This document shows, one piece after another, positions 17,383 through 26,631 of a stretch of 64,000 nt of DNA (positions within the stretch are counted from its first letter, which is position 1; each line of letters opens with the position of its first letter). A model generated the notes under the pieces. It was not told the DNA's origin. It worked only from the letters and a program-made list of their open reading frames with translations, and did not search any database. The translations under genes were made by a program, and so were the position numbers. Source of the stretch: Pseudorhodobacter sp. E13 (GTDB taxonomy: Bacteria > Pseudomonadota > Alphaproteobacteria > Rhodobacterales > Rhodobacteraceae); the NCBI RefSeq assembly GCF_003991405.1, contig NZ_RPEN01000152.1, positions 110,856-174,855 on the forward strand, in the 5' to 3' direction.

Positions 17383-18300
17383 TCAGGAAAACAGGGATTG
17401 GCGGGTGGCGCGGGGCAGGATCAGCGCCGCAACCGCGCCTGCAAGCGTCAGCACCCCACGCCGCCGAGGCGAGAAAAACCCGCCGGGGCTTTGGCGCAGG
17501 CCGATCAGCGCGTGGCGCAAAGCCTCGGTCCGGGCAGCGCCCAGCCGCAGGGCACGGCGGGCCAGATAGCGGTGGTGGATGGCATGGCTTTGCGCGCTGG
17601 GCTGGATGCCAAAGCGCGCGGCGGTTTCTATCGCCCGTGCGCGCCCCGCCAGCATTGCCCCCAGATCGGTGGACAGCCCGCCAACAGAGGTGCGGTAATA
17701 GGTTTGCAACTGCGGCAGGCCCATGATCTGCGCGCCAAACCCCACCAAGCGGATCAGAAATTCCAGATCCTCATTATGGATCATCGCCAGATCAAACCCG
17801 CCAGAGTGCAGAAAACAGCATCTACGCAGGCTGAGATTTGACATCGTGCAGACCGGGTTTTCGCCCAGCAACTGCTGGATGGTCAAAGCCCCCTGCGGCA
17901 CCGAGGAAAACACCTGGGCATCCTTGGGCGTGGTGTTGAAAAAGCCGATCTGACCAAAGGCACCGTCAACCTGCGGGTCCGCAAAGCATTGCGCAAGCTG
18001 CGCCAGTTTGCCGGGCAGCCACAGATCATCGGCATCGCAAAAGGCGATCAGGTCGGCCTTTGCCTGTTGCGCCCCCAGATTGCGGGCGGCGCTGGGGCCT
18101 TTGCCGCTGTTGCGCAGGCCCCGGATGCGGGGGTCTGCCTCGGCGGCGCTGGCAATGATGTGCAATGTGTCGTCGGTTGAGCCGTCATCGACGCAGATCG
18201 CCTCCCAATCGGTGAGGCTTTGCGCGCGCAGGCTGGCCAGCGTTTGCGGCAAGGTCGCCCCGGAGTTGAAACAGGGCAGGATGATGGAAAACTGCGGCAT
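17383..18300 (-). CDS. Glycosyltransferase family 2 protein
   Basis: 305-residue GT2 enzyme. Motifs are SIILPCFNSGATLPQTLASL, VDDGSTDDT, and the DxD in FCDADDLWLPGKL. It lies 21 bp upstream of the second GT2 gene and 3 bp downstream of the flippase gene, so it is cotranscribed with both. A role in assembly of the same polysaccharide repeat is inferred from context. Confidence 0.88.
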   Translation of the reverse strand: MPQFSIILPCFNSGATLPQTLASLRAQSLTDWEAICVDDGSTDDTLHIIASAAEADPRIRGLRNSGKGPSAARNLGAQQAKADLIAFCDADDLWLPGKLAQLAQCFADPQVDGAFGQIGFFNTTPKDAQVFSSVPQGALTIQQLLGENPVCTMSNLSLRRCCFLHSGGFDLAMIHNEDLEFLIRLVGFGAQIMGLPQLQTYYRTSVGGLSTDLGAMLAGRARAIETAARFGIQPSAQSHAIHHRYLARRALRLGAARTEALRHALIGLRQSPGGFFSPRRRGVLTLAGAVAALILPRATRQSLFS

Positions 18301-18303
18301 GGG

Positions 18304-19539
18304 TCAGATCCTTGCAAGGCGGCGGGAAAAGGCGAAAGACAGCGCGGGAAGCGATGCGCCAACCATCAGAACGGTCGCGACAAGCGCATAGCCACGGGCC
18401 ACCGCCACCAGCCCGTAAGGCGCGCAGATCGCGGTGTTCAGCATGACGGCAAGGGTGATGGCGATGGTGACCCAAAGTTCAATTTGCGCGCGCCCCGTGG
18501 CCCGCAACCAGCCCGCCGCCGCCGACCACAAGGTCGTGGGAATGGCGACAAGACACAGGATCGAGACAACCTCGGCTTGCCCGGCCCAATCGGCGCCCAG
18601 CAACAGCGGAACGTAATAAGGGGCCAGCATCGCTTGCAGCACCACAACCGGGGTAATCAGCCCCATCGCCAACAGGATGCTTTGGCGCAGGGCAAGGGTT
18701 TTGTCTGTGCTGCTGCACAGATGTGGGAACAGCACGCTGGAAAACGCCGTGGTGAAAGAATTGGCAAGGCTGAGCCCGGCGTTGAAGGCCATGAAGTAAA
18801 GCCCCAACGCTTCGGCCCCCATTAGGCTGCCGACCAGCAGCTTGTCGGCTTGCAGCCGCAGCGCCTTGACCAGTTCCACCCCCAGCACCGCGCCGCCAAA
18901 GCGGATGAAGGGGCGCAGCGGCGCGCGGCCTTTACTGGTATCGGCTGTCCAAGGGTGCAGGCGGCGCATGGCCAGCAGCCAGAACGGCGCTGTCAGCAAG
19001 CGCGGCAAGACCAGCGCCAAGGCCGAAGGCCAAAGCAGCGCCAGCCCCGCCGAGAGCAGGTTCGCGGCCACATTCTGCCCGCCCGCAATCGCCGCCGTCT
19101 GGCGCAACTTGCCCGCCCGCATCGCCAGCGCGGTTTGCACCAGCCCTGCGGGCATGAACAGATACTCCCCCGCCAAAAGCAGGATCAGCACCAGAAGTTC
19201 CGCGGTGCCCCCCGCTGCATACAGGGCAAGCCCCACCAAAGCCTGCGCCAGAAACAACCCGACACACCAGACCCAGAAGATCCGATGCGCGGTGGCACAG
19301 GTTTGCGGCAACTCTGCCTCGGGGGCGGCGATGATCTTTTGGCCGACACCGTTTTCAGTCATCGATTTCAGGATATCGGCGGCGGCAAGGGCGGCTGCGG
19401 CCACGCCGATCTGGTCCAGTTCCAGCCCGCGCGCCACCGCCACAACGACCAGCAACCGCGAGGCTTTGGCCGCCACTTCGGATGCGCCATAGGCAAACAG
19501 GTTCTGCGCGAGGCGCGGTATGTGAAAACGGGGCGTCAT
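18304..19539 (-). CDS. Polysaccharide flippase (Wzx/MOP-like)
   Basis: 411-residue membrane protein with about twelve hydrophobic segments and the organisation of oligosaccharide flippases of the MOP superfamily. The conserved middle segment FIRFGGAVLGVELVKALRLQADKLLVGSLMGAEALGLYFMAFN is typical of the Wzx/PST branch. It would move the lipid-linked repeat unit across the inner membrane to the Wzy-type polymerase encoded at 28956. First gene of the minus-strand glycosyltransferase operon, with an 18-bp palindrome about 100 bp upstream (19640-19657), shared with the divergent export gene. Confidence 0.85.
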   Translation of the reverse strand: MTPRFHIPRLAQNLFAYGASEVAAKASRLLVVVAVARGLELDQIGVAAAALAAADILKSMTENGVGQKIIAAPEAELPQTCATAHRIFWVWCVGLFLAQALVGLALYAAGGTAELLVLILLLAGEYLFMPAGLVQTALAMRAGKLRQTAAIAGGQNVAANLLSAGLALLWPSALALVLPRLLTAPFWLLAMRRLHPWTADTSKGRAPLRPFIRFGGAVLGVELVKALRLQADKLLVGSLMGAEALGLYFMAFNAGLSLANSFTTAFSSVLFPHLCSSTDKTLALRQSILLAMGLITPVVVLQAMLAPYYVPLLLGADWAGQAEVVSILCLVAIPTTLWSAAAGWLRATGRAQIELWVTIAITLAVMLNTAICAPYGLVAVARGYALVATVLMVGASLPALSFAFSRRLARI

Positions 19540-19639
19540 ATCGTCGGGTCCAATCCATAGGGTTGCCCGGTTCTACCGCCCTGCCACGCGCCTTGTCCTC
19601 TGCGCCCATGGACAGGGATGCGGGACAACGGAACGGCCC

Positions 19640-19657
19640 CCTATCCGATTGGATGGG
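19640..19657. promoter_or_regulatory. Exopolysaccharide-locus palindrome, copy 1
   Basis: CCTATCC-GATT-GGATGGG, a 7-4-7 inverted repeat between the divergent flippase operon (start 19539) and export gene (start 19742). Related copies stand at 24169, 26632 and 27402. Probably an operator acting in both directions. Confidence 0.65.
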
Positions 19658-19741
19658 TGTTTCGCTCCGTCCGCGCGCTCGACCGGGGCGACCGGCCCGC
19701 GTAAAAGTGCCAAAACCAATGATTTCAAGGCGATTGCACGC

Positions 19742-20947
19742 ATGGCTTACACAGCAAAACTCAGTTCAGCACTTCTGTCCGCCCTTGTTCTGGGCAATTG
19801 CGCGGGGTTTGATACGCCCGACAATCTGGAACCGGTGGCCACGGGCGACGCCTATCAGGCGCAATACCGCAGCCCGGACAAGCGCCGCGCCCAAGCGGAC
19901 TTCCTGCGCTCGGCAGATATGAACGCCGCCAAATGCAAACCCTTGCGCGGTGGTGCTGGCGGCAAAGGCCCTGGCGCATCGGCCCTGGGGGGGGAGCGGG
20001 TGTCGCGCAATGACCTGATCAATATCCGCGTCGGCGAGGATGAGACGTTTAACGGCGATTATGTCGTGTCGCGCGATGGCACGATCAAGCTGCCCTTTTT
20101 GTCCCCCATCCGTGCCCAAGGCCGCCAGACCGCCGAGATAGAGGATGACATTGCCCAGCAACTGATCGCGGGCGCGTATTTCGCAGATCGTCCGCGCATT
20201 TCGGTGCGGGTGGCCGATTTCGCCTCGGTATCGGTCGGGGTTGCGGGGGCGGTGTTTGAACCCCATTCCGTCGAAATCGGCGGCACGCCGGGCGATCAGG
20301 TCGACAGCCGCCGCCAAGCCGCACTTGGCGCCTCGGGCGAGGGGCGCAACCTGTCGGCGGCCCTGCGCGCGGCGGGTGGGGTGCGGCCCGATGCCGATAT
20401 CTCGGCGGTGGAGTTGCGCCGCAACGGCGCGCTGCATGTGCTGGATATGCGCGGCGTGTTTGAAGGGCGCAATGTGTCGGATGTGATGCTGCTGACCGGG
20501 GATGAGGTTTCGGTGCCCAGCCGCGCCTGTTTTCAAGAAGACCTGATGCGCCCCAGCCCGATCAGCCCGCCCGGCACCTCGCTGTTTCTGTCCAACCTGA
20601 CGCAACCGGCGGCGGGCAATGCCGTGTCAGCGGTGGGGCGCGATGTGCGCGAGGTGCCTTATGGCACGCGCTATCTGCAAGCGGTGATCAATACCAATTG
20701 CGTGGGCGGCGCGCGGGGAAGCAGTGCCGACCGATCAGCGGTGCTGTTTTCGCGCAACCCGGTGACGGGCGTTTCGGTGGTGATCGAGCGTGATATCGAG
20801 GATTTGCTGCGCCGCGCCGACCGGGATGATTACGACCCCTATCTGCTGCCCGGCGATTCCCTTGCCTGCTATGACAGCGCCATCACCAATGTCGGAGAGG
20901 TCGGGCGCGTGCTAGGCATCCTTGGGGCGGCGGCGACCGCGTTCTAG
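19742..20947 (+). CDS. Polysaccharide export protein (Wza-like, OPX family)
   Basis: 401-residue envelope protein of the outer-membrane polysaccharide export family. After a hydrophobic N-terminal signal (LSSALLSALVLGNCAGF) comes the poly-export domain (VSRNDLINIRVGEDETFNGDYVVSRDGTIKLPFLSPI), then SLBB-like segments (VSVGVAGAVFEPHSVEIGG; NLSAALRAAGGVRPDADISAVELRRNG). It probably forms the outer-membrane exit channel. The Cys after LGN suggests a lipoprotein, but Asn at -1 is not the usual Gly/Ala/Ser. ATG 19742 is chosen because the upstream extension would run through the operator palindrome; the ribosome site (AAGG, 11 bp away) is weak. The end overlaps the convergent kinase gene by 4 bp. 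Confidence 0.85.
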   Translation: MAYTAKLSSALLSALVLGNCAGFDTPDNLEPVATGDAYQAQYRSPDKRRAQADFLRSADMNAAKCKPLRGGAGGKGPGASALGGERVSRNDLINIRVGEDETFNGDYVVSRDGTIKLPFLSPIRAQGRQTAEIEDDIAQQLIAGAYFADRPRISVRVADFASVSVGVAGAVFEPHSVEIGGTPGDQVDSRRQAALGASGEGRNLSAALRAAGGVRPDADISAVELRRNGALHVLDMRGVFEGRNVSDVMLLTGDEVSVPSRACFQEDLMRPSPISPPGTSLFLSNLTQPAAGNAVSAVGRDVREVPYGTRYLQAVINTNCVGGARGSSADRSAVLFSRNPVTGVSVVIERDIEDLLRRADRDDYDPYLLPGDSLACYDSAITNVGEVGRVLGILGAAATAF

Positions 20948-23529
20948 GCCTTGTCGCGGGGCCGTGGGGCTTCGCGCCGCTCGGCCCGCAGATAGGGGCG
21001 GCTGGCGGCCCAGATCGCGGGCAAGGCTGCAATGGCCGCTTGCACGGCAGCTTTGTCCCCGGTCTTCGCGGCGGTTTTCGCGGCGGTTTCCACGGCGATC
21101 AGCCCGGCCCGCAGGTCCACTGCACCCATGGTGGCGGCGCTGCCCGCGATGCGATGGGCGCGGGCGGCGATATCCTTTGGTGCCATATCGGGGCTGGTGC
21201 CCAGATCGGTCAGGGTTTGATCTACCTCGGCGATAAAGCGGTCCAGCAGGCCTTGCAGGGGCGCAACCCCCAAACTGTCACGCAATTCGTCGATATAGTG
21301 CCGCGCCACCGGGGCCGGGCTGGGCTGCCCCTTTGCGCCCGGCGGGTCTGCGGGCTGGCCGTGATTGGCGATGACGGCCAGCAAAGCCTCACGCGTCAGG
21401 GGTTTTGTCAGGATGTCATTCATCCCGTCCGACAAAAAGGCCTGTTGTTCCTCGGCCATGGCATTGGCGGTGACGGCAATGATCGGCGTCTGCGCCGACA
21501 GGCCCTGACCGGCCCGAATGGCGCGGGTGGCGCTGCGGCCATCCATCACCGGCATGCTGATATCCATCAGGATCAGGTCAAATCGCTGCGCCTGCGCCAG
21601 ATCCACCGCAAGCTTGCCATTCGGGGCCTCGGTCACGCGATGCCCGGCGGCGGCCAGCATTTCGCGCGCGACGACGCGGTTGATCTCATTATCCTCTACC
21701 AACAGCACCGAGCGCGCCTCAGCATGGTCCGGCGCGATTTTGGCCTGATGGCGGGCATCGGGGGCGGCAATCGGTTCCACCGGAAAGCGGATGCGGAACG
21801 TGCTGCCGATGCCTTTCTCGCTTTCCACCTCGATACTGCCCCCGAGCGCCTTGACAAAACGCTGCGCAATACCAAGCCCAAGGCCCGTGCCCCCGGTTTC
21901 CCGGTCATATGCGCTGTTGCCCGTGGCAAAATCATCAAAAATCTGCGCCTGAAATTCCGCGTCGATGCCAATGCCCGTATCGCGCACGCTGATTTGCAGA
22001 TCGGGGTTGCCGCCATCGCGGCGGATCAGTTCCACCTCGATCGAGACACTGCCATCGCGGGTGAATTTCACGGCATTGCCCACCACATTCATCAGGATAT
22101 GCTGGATGCGGTCGGGGTCGCTGCGCAGCCAATCCGAGGCCGGGCCAAGCCAGCCCCATTTCAGGCTGGTGCCATTGGCCGAGGCCGCCCCGCTTTGATT
22201 GTCGACGATATCCTGGATCAGGGCGCTGATATTCATCGCCACCGGACGCAGCCGCAATTTGCCCGCGTCATATTTGGTGATGTCCAGCACATCGGAAATA
22301 TGGCTCATCAACAGCTTGCCAGAGGTTTCCATGTTCTTGATATACCGCGCCTGCCGCGCGCTCAGGCGGGTTTCGCGCAGCAAGGACAGATTGCCCAGTA
22401 GGCCGTTCAGCGGTGTGCGGATTTCATGGCTCATGGTGGCCAGAAAGTCGGTTTTGGATTTTTCGCCCGCCAGCGCGCGGTCGCGGGCCTCCAGCAGGTC
22501 TTTTTCGGCGCGCACCCGGTGCGAAATGTCGCGCAGGAAGGCGATGAAAATCTCGCCCGCATCGGTGTCGGCGGATTGGATGGCGAATTCGACGGGGAAA
22601 ATCTCGCCATTGGCGCGCTTGGCTTCCAGCTTGATCCGGCCTTTGGCAACCACCCGCTTTTCGCCGCCCGCGCGCATCCGTTCCATCCCGGCCTCATGCG
22701 CGGCAAGATACTGATCGGGCACGATCAGCGCGCCCAGCGTTTTCCCGATGGCATGTGAGGCAGGATGGCCGAAAATCTGTTCGGCGGCGCTGTTGTAATC
22801 CAGAATGATCCCGTCCTGATCGCTGACGATCACCGCATCCAGCGCGGTCTGCATCACGATTTTCATCCGTGCGCTGGCCTGCACCACCTCGGCGCGGCGG
22901 CGGATGTTCTGGCTGTTCAGATAGCTGAGGTAAAACGTCAGCCCCAGCAGGGCCAGCAGCAAGAAGGTCACCCCCGCCGCCATCTGCGTCAGCGTCACGG
23001 CGACATTGTTGCGGCGGCGATCCGAATCCTCGGCAAAGAAATTCAGCCCCGCATTGGACAACATGCGCACATCGCCCCGGCTGTCCCGTGCCTGTTGCAA
23101 CAGATCAGGCAGCGCTTGTGTCAGGGTCGCATCATCGGCGTCTATCGCCTCGACCGAGGCGTCGAGGAAAAACTGCACCTTGCCCAGCGGGTCCAGAAAC
23201 GCCGGGCTTTCGCGCAAGGTGGCGTAAAGCGAGGAATAGCGCAGCGTATTGACGCGGCTATAAAAAATATCAAATTCGCGCCGCAGCGTTGTCAGATCGG
23301 GCGGGCTGTCGCGCAAGGCGCGTTCGAGGTGCAGCTCATATTCCAGAAACTCCACCTCGGCCTGTGACAAGGTCCATTGCACATTGTCCGAGCTGGCAGA
23401 ATTCAGCAGCCGCAAATCCCGCGCCACATTGATCGCCATCAGCACAATCGCGACCACGCCGATGGTGCCCAGCAGCACGGAAAGCCCAAGCCGGGCGCGG
23501 CGTGCTGTCCGCGATCTAAGCTGCACCAT
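20944..23529 (-). CDS. Hybrid sensor histidine kinase with REC and HPt domains (BarA/ArcB-like)
   Basis: 861-residue membrane kinase. Order: TM1 (about 13-33), a periplasmic helical sensor domain (about 38-178), TM2 (about 181-203), PAS (about 225-340), HisKA with phospho-acceptor H368 in FLATMSHEIRTPLNG, HATPase (N box NVVGNAVKFT, G boxes DTGIGI and GTGLGLGI), receiver with D656 in LMDISMP, and HPt with H792 in ARAHRIAGSAATMG. A full phosphorelay to a separate regulator is therefore expected, and the LuxR-type regulator at 26753 is the natural partner. ATG 23529 has AAAGGG upstream; a TTG 15 bp earlier is less likely. Probably cotranscribed with the secreted protein encoded 57 bp upstream, which may be its ligand sensor. 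Confidence 0.92.
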   Translation of the reverse strand: MVQLRSRTARRARLGLSVLLGTIGVVAIVLMAINVARDLRLLNSASSDNVQWTLSQAEVEFLEYELHLERALRDSPPDLTTLRREFDIFYSRVNTLRYSSLYATLRESPAFLDPLGKVQFFLDASVEAIDADDATLTQALPDLLQQARDSRGDVRMLSNAGLNFFAEDSDRRRNNVAVTLTQMAAGVTFLLLALLGLTFYLSYLNSQNIRRRAEVVQASARMKIVMQTALDAVIVSDQDGIILDYNSAAEQIFGHPASHAIGKTLGALIVPDQYLAAHEAGMERMRAGGEKRVVAKGRIKLEAKRANGEIFPVEFAIQSADTDAGEIFIAFLRDISHRVRAEKDLLEARDRALAGEKSKTDFLATMSHEIRTPLNGLLGNLSLLRETRLSARQARYIKNMETSGKLLMSHISDVLDITKYDAGKLRLRPVAMNISALIQDIVDNQSGAASANGTSLKWGWLGPASDWLRSDPDRIQHILMNVVGNAVKFTRDGSVSIEVELIRRDGGNPDLQISVRDTGIGIDAEFQAQIFDDFATGNSAYDRETGGTGLGLGIAQRFVKALGGSIEVESEKGIGSTFRIRFPVEPIAAPDARHQAKIAPDHAEARSVLLVEDNEINRVVAREMLAAAGHRVTEAPNGKLAVDLAQAQRFDLILMDISMPVMDGRSATRAIRAGQGLSAQTPIIAVTANAMAEEQQAFLSDGMNDILTKPLTREALLAVIANHGQPADPPGAKGQPSPAPVARHYIDELRDSLGVAPLQGLLDRFIAEVDQTLTDLGTSPDMAPKDIAARAHRIAGSAATMGAVDLRAGLIAVETAAKTAAKTGDKAAVQAAIAALPAIWAASRPYLRAERREAPRPRDKA

Positions 23530-23586
23530 CCTTTGCCCTTTCAACAGGGCGGCCCCGGAATAAAACCAGAGCGCCGCCGCCCGCCG

Positions 23587-24093
23587 TTATTCTATCGCCT
23601 CAATCCGGTCGAGTTGCCAGATGCTGCGGGAATAAATCACCTCGCTGCGGTATTCGGCAGAACTGTCATAGGGATAGATGATCCACAGCGGCCCCTTGTC
23701 GCGCACCGACATCGTGGCCCCATCCATCTTATAGGCGATGATCGGGCCGTTTTCGACTGCATCGGTCAGCGGAATATCCACCGCGTAATCATTGATCGCC
23801 AAGGCGCGCAGCGTGCTGCCCGTGATGCCCAGCCGGTCAACCAAGGTCGCCAGCGCGACGCCGTCAAAGCGGTGGGTGCCTTCGGTCCAGATGGTCGAGG
23901 TTTCCACCGTCGTGGCCTCCATCGCCTCCAGCATCTCCAGATCGAACTGGGCGGCGCCTTCGGCATTGGTGGCGGCAATCTGGCCCGAAACGGTCAGGAT
24001 CACGGTGCCTTTGGGGGTGGCAAGATCTTCGGCCCAAAGCGGGGCAGCAGTCAGGGCAAGGGCAGCGGCGGTGTGAATGAGGGTGCGAAACAT
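23587..24093 (-). CDS. Secreted protein resembling the sulfite-oxidase/molybdopterin-binding fold
   Basis: 168-residue protein with a clear signal peptide (LIHTAAALALTAAPLWA, cut near residue 21). The mature part resembles small stand-alone oxidoreductase molybdopterin-binding-like domains (HRFDGVALATLVDRLGI, ALAINDYAVDIPLTDA, GPLWIIYPYD). No Cys exists in the mature part, so the cofactor-ligating Cys of true sulfite oxidases is missing and catalysis is doubtful. It is encoded directly upstream of the hybrid kinase in the same direction, with the operator palindrome 75 bp before its ATG. I infer a periplasmic sensing partner of the kinase; the fold assignment is moderate. Confidence 0.65.
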   Translation of the reverse strand: MFRTLIHTAAALALTAAPLWAEDLATPKGTVILTVSGQIAATNAEGAAQFDLEMLEAMEATTVETSTIWTEGTHRFDGVALATLVDRLGITGSTLRALAINDYAVDIPLTDAVENGPIIAYKMDGATMSVRDKGPLWIIYPYDSSAEYRSEVIYSRSIWQLDRIEAIE

Positions 24094-24168
24094 GGCAATA
24101 TCCTTTGTGGCGTTGCGGCCACCCTACAGCATTTGCGCCGCGATCTCTTTGGGTCAGACGGATAGCAC

Positions 24169-24186
24169 CCTACCCGTTTGGATAGG
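24169..24186. promoter_or_regulatory. Exopolysaccharide-locus palindrome, copy 2
   Basis: CCTACCC-GTTT-GGATAGG. This copy extends to an 11-bp arm on each side (24165-24190, arms GCACCCTACCC and GGATAGGGTGC, one mismatch). It stands 75 bp upstream of the secreted-protein/kinase operon and just after the end of galU. Because of its size it could also act as a hairpin in the galU mRNA, but no T-run follows. Confidence 0.7.
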
Positions 24187-24197
24187 GTGCGCGCCGG

Positions 24198-25085
24198 TCA
24201 GGCGGCTTGATGCAAGGGCGCGCGGCGCTGATCGAGAAACTGGCTGAAGCCTTGCTGCAAATCCGGGCGATCCAGCGCAAAGGCGGCGGTGGCCTGCACA
24301 AAGCCCTGAACCGAGCCGCAGTCAAAGCGTTCGCCGTCAAACCGGTATCCGGTGACGCCAGCCGTGTCCACCTCGGCGTTGATGGCATCGGTCAGTTGCA
24401 ACTCTCCGCCCGCGCCGGGGCCAAGATGGGCCAGCTTGGCAAAGATCGAGGGTTCCAGAATATAGCGCCCGATGATGGCCAGCGTGGAGGGCGCAATATC
24501 GGCGCGCGGCTTTTCCACCAGACCGCGCGCATAGGCCAAGGGACCATCCTCGCGGGCGACATCCAGCACCCCGTATTGCGCGGTCATGGCGCGGGGCACA
24601 TCCATCGTTGCCACCATATGCCCGCCGGTTTTGGCATGGGCGGCGACCATCTGGCCCAAGGCCCCGGCCTGCCCCCGGATCACATCATCGGGCAGCAAGA
24701 CGGCAAAGGGTTCATTGCCCACCAAGTGTTGCGCCACCCGGATCGCGTGGCCAAGGCCAAGCGCCTTGTTCTGCCGCACAAAAGACAAGGCCCCTTCGGG
24801 CATGCGCGTGCGCTCCAGCGTGGCCAAGGCCTCGGCCTTGCCTTTGGCCTGAAGCGAGTGTTCCAGCGCGGCGGCGGTGTCGAAGTAATCTTCCAACGCG
24901 CCTTTGCCTGCGGCGGTGACAAAAATGAATTCTTCGATCCCGGCGGCGCGCGCCTCATCCACCGCGTATTGGATCAACGGGCGGTCAACCAGCGGCAGCA
25001 TCTCTTTCGGGATGGACTTGGTGGCGGGCAGGAAACGCGTGCCCATACCGGCCACGGGGAACACAGCTTTGCGGATATGTGTCAT
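24198..25085 (-). CDS. galU: UTP--glucose-1-phosphate uridylyltransferase
   Basis: 295-residue enzyme making UDP-glucose from UTP and glucose-1-phosphate, the precursor for glucose, galactose and glucuronate residues of the polysaccharide. Family signatures are visible: KAVFPVAGMGTRFLPATKSIPKEMLPLVDRPLIQYAVDEA at the N-terminus, FAVLLPDDVI for the metal-binding Asp, and GVLDV...GLVEKP in the sugar-binding part. It follows the fused glycosyltransferase gene by 32 bp and is likely cotranscribed with it, which ties precursor supply to polysaccharide synthesis. Confidence 0.95.
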   Translation of the reverse strand: MTHIRKAVFPVAGMGTRFLPATKSIPKEMLPLVDRPLIQYAVDEARAAGIEEFIFVTAAGKGALEDYFDTAAALEHSLQAKGKAEALATLERTRMPEGALSFVRQNKALGLGHAIRVAQHLVGNEPFAVLLPDDVIRGQAGALGQMVAAHAKTGGHMVATMDVPRAMTAQYGVLDVAREDGPLAYARGLVEKPRADIAPSTLAIIGRYILEPSIFAKLAHLGPGAGGELQLTDAINAEVDTAGVTGYRFDGERFDCGSVQGFVQATAAFALDRPDLQQGFSQFLDQRRAPLHQAA

Positions 25086-25117
25086 GATAGGTCTCTCTTT
25101 CTTTCGATGTGGGGGGA

Positions 25118-26509
25118 TCAGTAGGCGCCGCGACCCGAGGCAACAGCGCCAAAGGTTTTGGCAATCAGCGCAAGGTCCAGCAGCAGGCTGCGCGAGGCGG
25201 CATAGGCGATATCCATCTCGACCATCTGGTCAAAGCCGATGCTGGCGCGGCCAGACACTTGCCAGACCCCGGTGATGCCGGGCTTGACCACCAACCGCCC
25301 CAGCGCGCGCTTGGGATAGGCCGCAACCTCGCAGGGCAGGGCAGGGCGGGGTCCGACAATCGCCATCTCGCCGTGCAGCACGTTGATGATCTGCGGCAGC
25401 TCGTCGATCGAGAAACGGCGGATGAAGCGTCCAACCCGCGTGACGCGCGGATCGCTGCGGGATTTAAAGCAAATCCCCTCGCGGTCAGAACGGCCCAGCA
25501 AATCGGCCCGGCGCGCTTCGGCGTCGGTGGTCATGGAGCGGAATTTGAACATGGTGAACGGCACGCCATTGCGGCCAATCCGGGTTTGGCGGAACAGAAC
25601 CGGGCCGGGGCTGTCCAGTTTGATCGCCAGCGCGGTCAGCGCCAGCAAAGGCGACAGGGCCAGCAGGCCGCCCAGCGACAGCACCACATCCAGAAAGCGG
25701 CGCTGCATATCCGCCCCGGCCCCTTGCACCAAGGCGGTTTTGCCAGCATGGGCCAGAAAGCCCAGATTGCCCGCCAGATAGCGTTTGGCCAGGCGGCGCG
25801 GCTCTTGCGCCAGACGCCAGACCCATTCCATCCGCAGTTTGCGCACCGCTTTGGGCGCGCGCACCACCCGGCCCGCCAGAAAATCAAACAGCGCCCCCAC
25901 GCCCATGGTCAGCGGGGCGTGCAGCCGATGTGCGTGGCGGTGCAGCCACAGTTCCTGCTGCGGCACGCCAAGGGCCACCAGCACGATACCCGCCTCGCTG
26001 TCATTGATGTCGCGGATCACCGCTTCGCTATCCGCAGCGCCGCCAAAGCCATCGCGGGTGCCTGCGATGCGCAAGCCGGGGATGGTCTGGCACAGGCGGT
26101 CGGCTGCGGCCTCGGCGGTGCCGGGGGTGCCACCGAACAGATAGACCGATTTGCCCAAACGCGCAGCCTGCGCCAGCAAGGCCGGAACCAGATCGGTGCC
26201 GTTCAGGTTGGCGGCCAATCGTTGCCCGGTCATGCGGGCGGCCAGCTCTACCCCGATGCCATCGGGCAGAAGCATATCCGCCGCCGCCACCGCTTCGGCA
26301 TAGGCTTTGTTCTTGCGGCGGATATTGCAGCAATGCGCATTCATGAAGAACGCGCGGCGCTGGCCGGGGGCCAAAAGCGCGGCAATCGTATCTTGCGCGG
26401 TTGCATCCACCATATCCAACCCCAATGCGGGCAGGAAAGTGGTGGCAAGGCGGGGCGAGCCGACATAATCGGCGCGGGCAAAGTCTGACGGGAAGCTTGC
26501 GTATTTCAT
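25118..26509 (-). CDS. Fused WecG/TagA-type glycosyltransferase and undecaprenyl-phosphate sugar transferase
   Basis: 463-residue two-domain protein. Residues about 25-230 match the WecG/TagA/CpsF family (GT26: FFMNAHCCNIRRKNKAYAEA, LLPDGIGVELAARM, NGTDLVPALL, VYLFGGTPG, VALGVPQQELW). Residues about 268-460 are a bacterial sugar transferase of the WcaJ/RfbP type (KLDSPGPVLFRQTRIG, FKFRSM, RRFSIDELPQIINVL, GEMAIVGPRPALP, KPGITGVWQVSGR), with a hydrophobic segment near 272-292. The C-terminal part starts repeat synthesis on undecaprenyl phosphate, and the N-terminal part could add the second sugar. The two activities are usually separate proteins. AAGGA lies 8 bp before the ATG. An operator-like palindrome is 122 bp upstream. 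Confidence 0.88.
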   Translation of the reverse strand: MKYASFPSDFARADYVGSPRLATTFLPALGLDMVDATAQDTIAALLAPGQRRAFFMNAHCCNIRRKNKAYAEAVAAADMLLPDGIGVELAARMTGQRLAANLNGTDLVPALLAQAARLGKSVYLFGGTPGTAEAAADRLCQTIPGLRIAGTRDGFGGAADSEAVIRDINDSEAGIVLVALGVPQQELWLHRHAHRLHAPLTMGVGALFDFLAGRVVRAPKAVRKLRMEWVWRLAQEPRRLAKRYLAGNLGFLAHAGKTALVQGAGADMQRRFLDVVLSLGGLLALSPLLALTALAIKLDSPGPVLFRQTRIGRNGVPFTMFKFRSMTTDAEARRADLLGRSDREGICFKSRSDPRVTRVGRFIRRFSIDELPQIINVLHGEMAIVGPRPALPCEVAAYPKRALGRLVVKPGITGVWQVSGRASIGFDQMVEMDIAYAASRSLLLDLALIAKTFGAVASGRGAY

Positions 26510-26631
26510 CGGGTAAGTCCTTGGGGTTGCGTCTTTTCCTCAAGGTGACGAAAGCTGTGCCCCCGCTCAACCGAGCGGACGGACAGGCGGCGGGGACTTT
26601 GGGGTGCGCGCTGTCCCGCGCGGTTTACCAA

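Noticed and set aside
23529..23544. TTG at 23544 as start of the hybrid kinase.
   Set aside because: ATG 23529 has AAAGGG at suitable distance, and the five extra residues add nothing to the family alignment.
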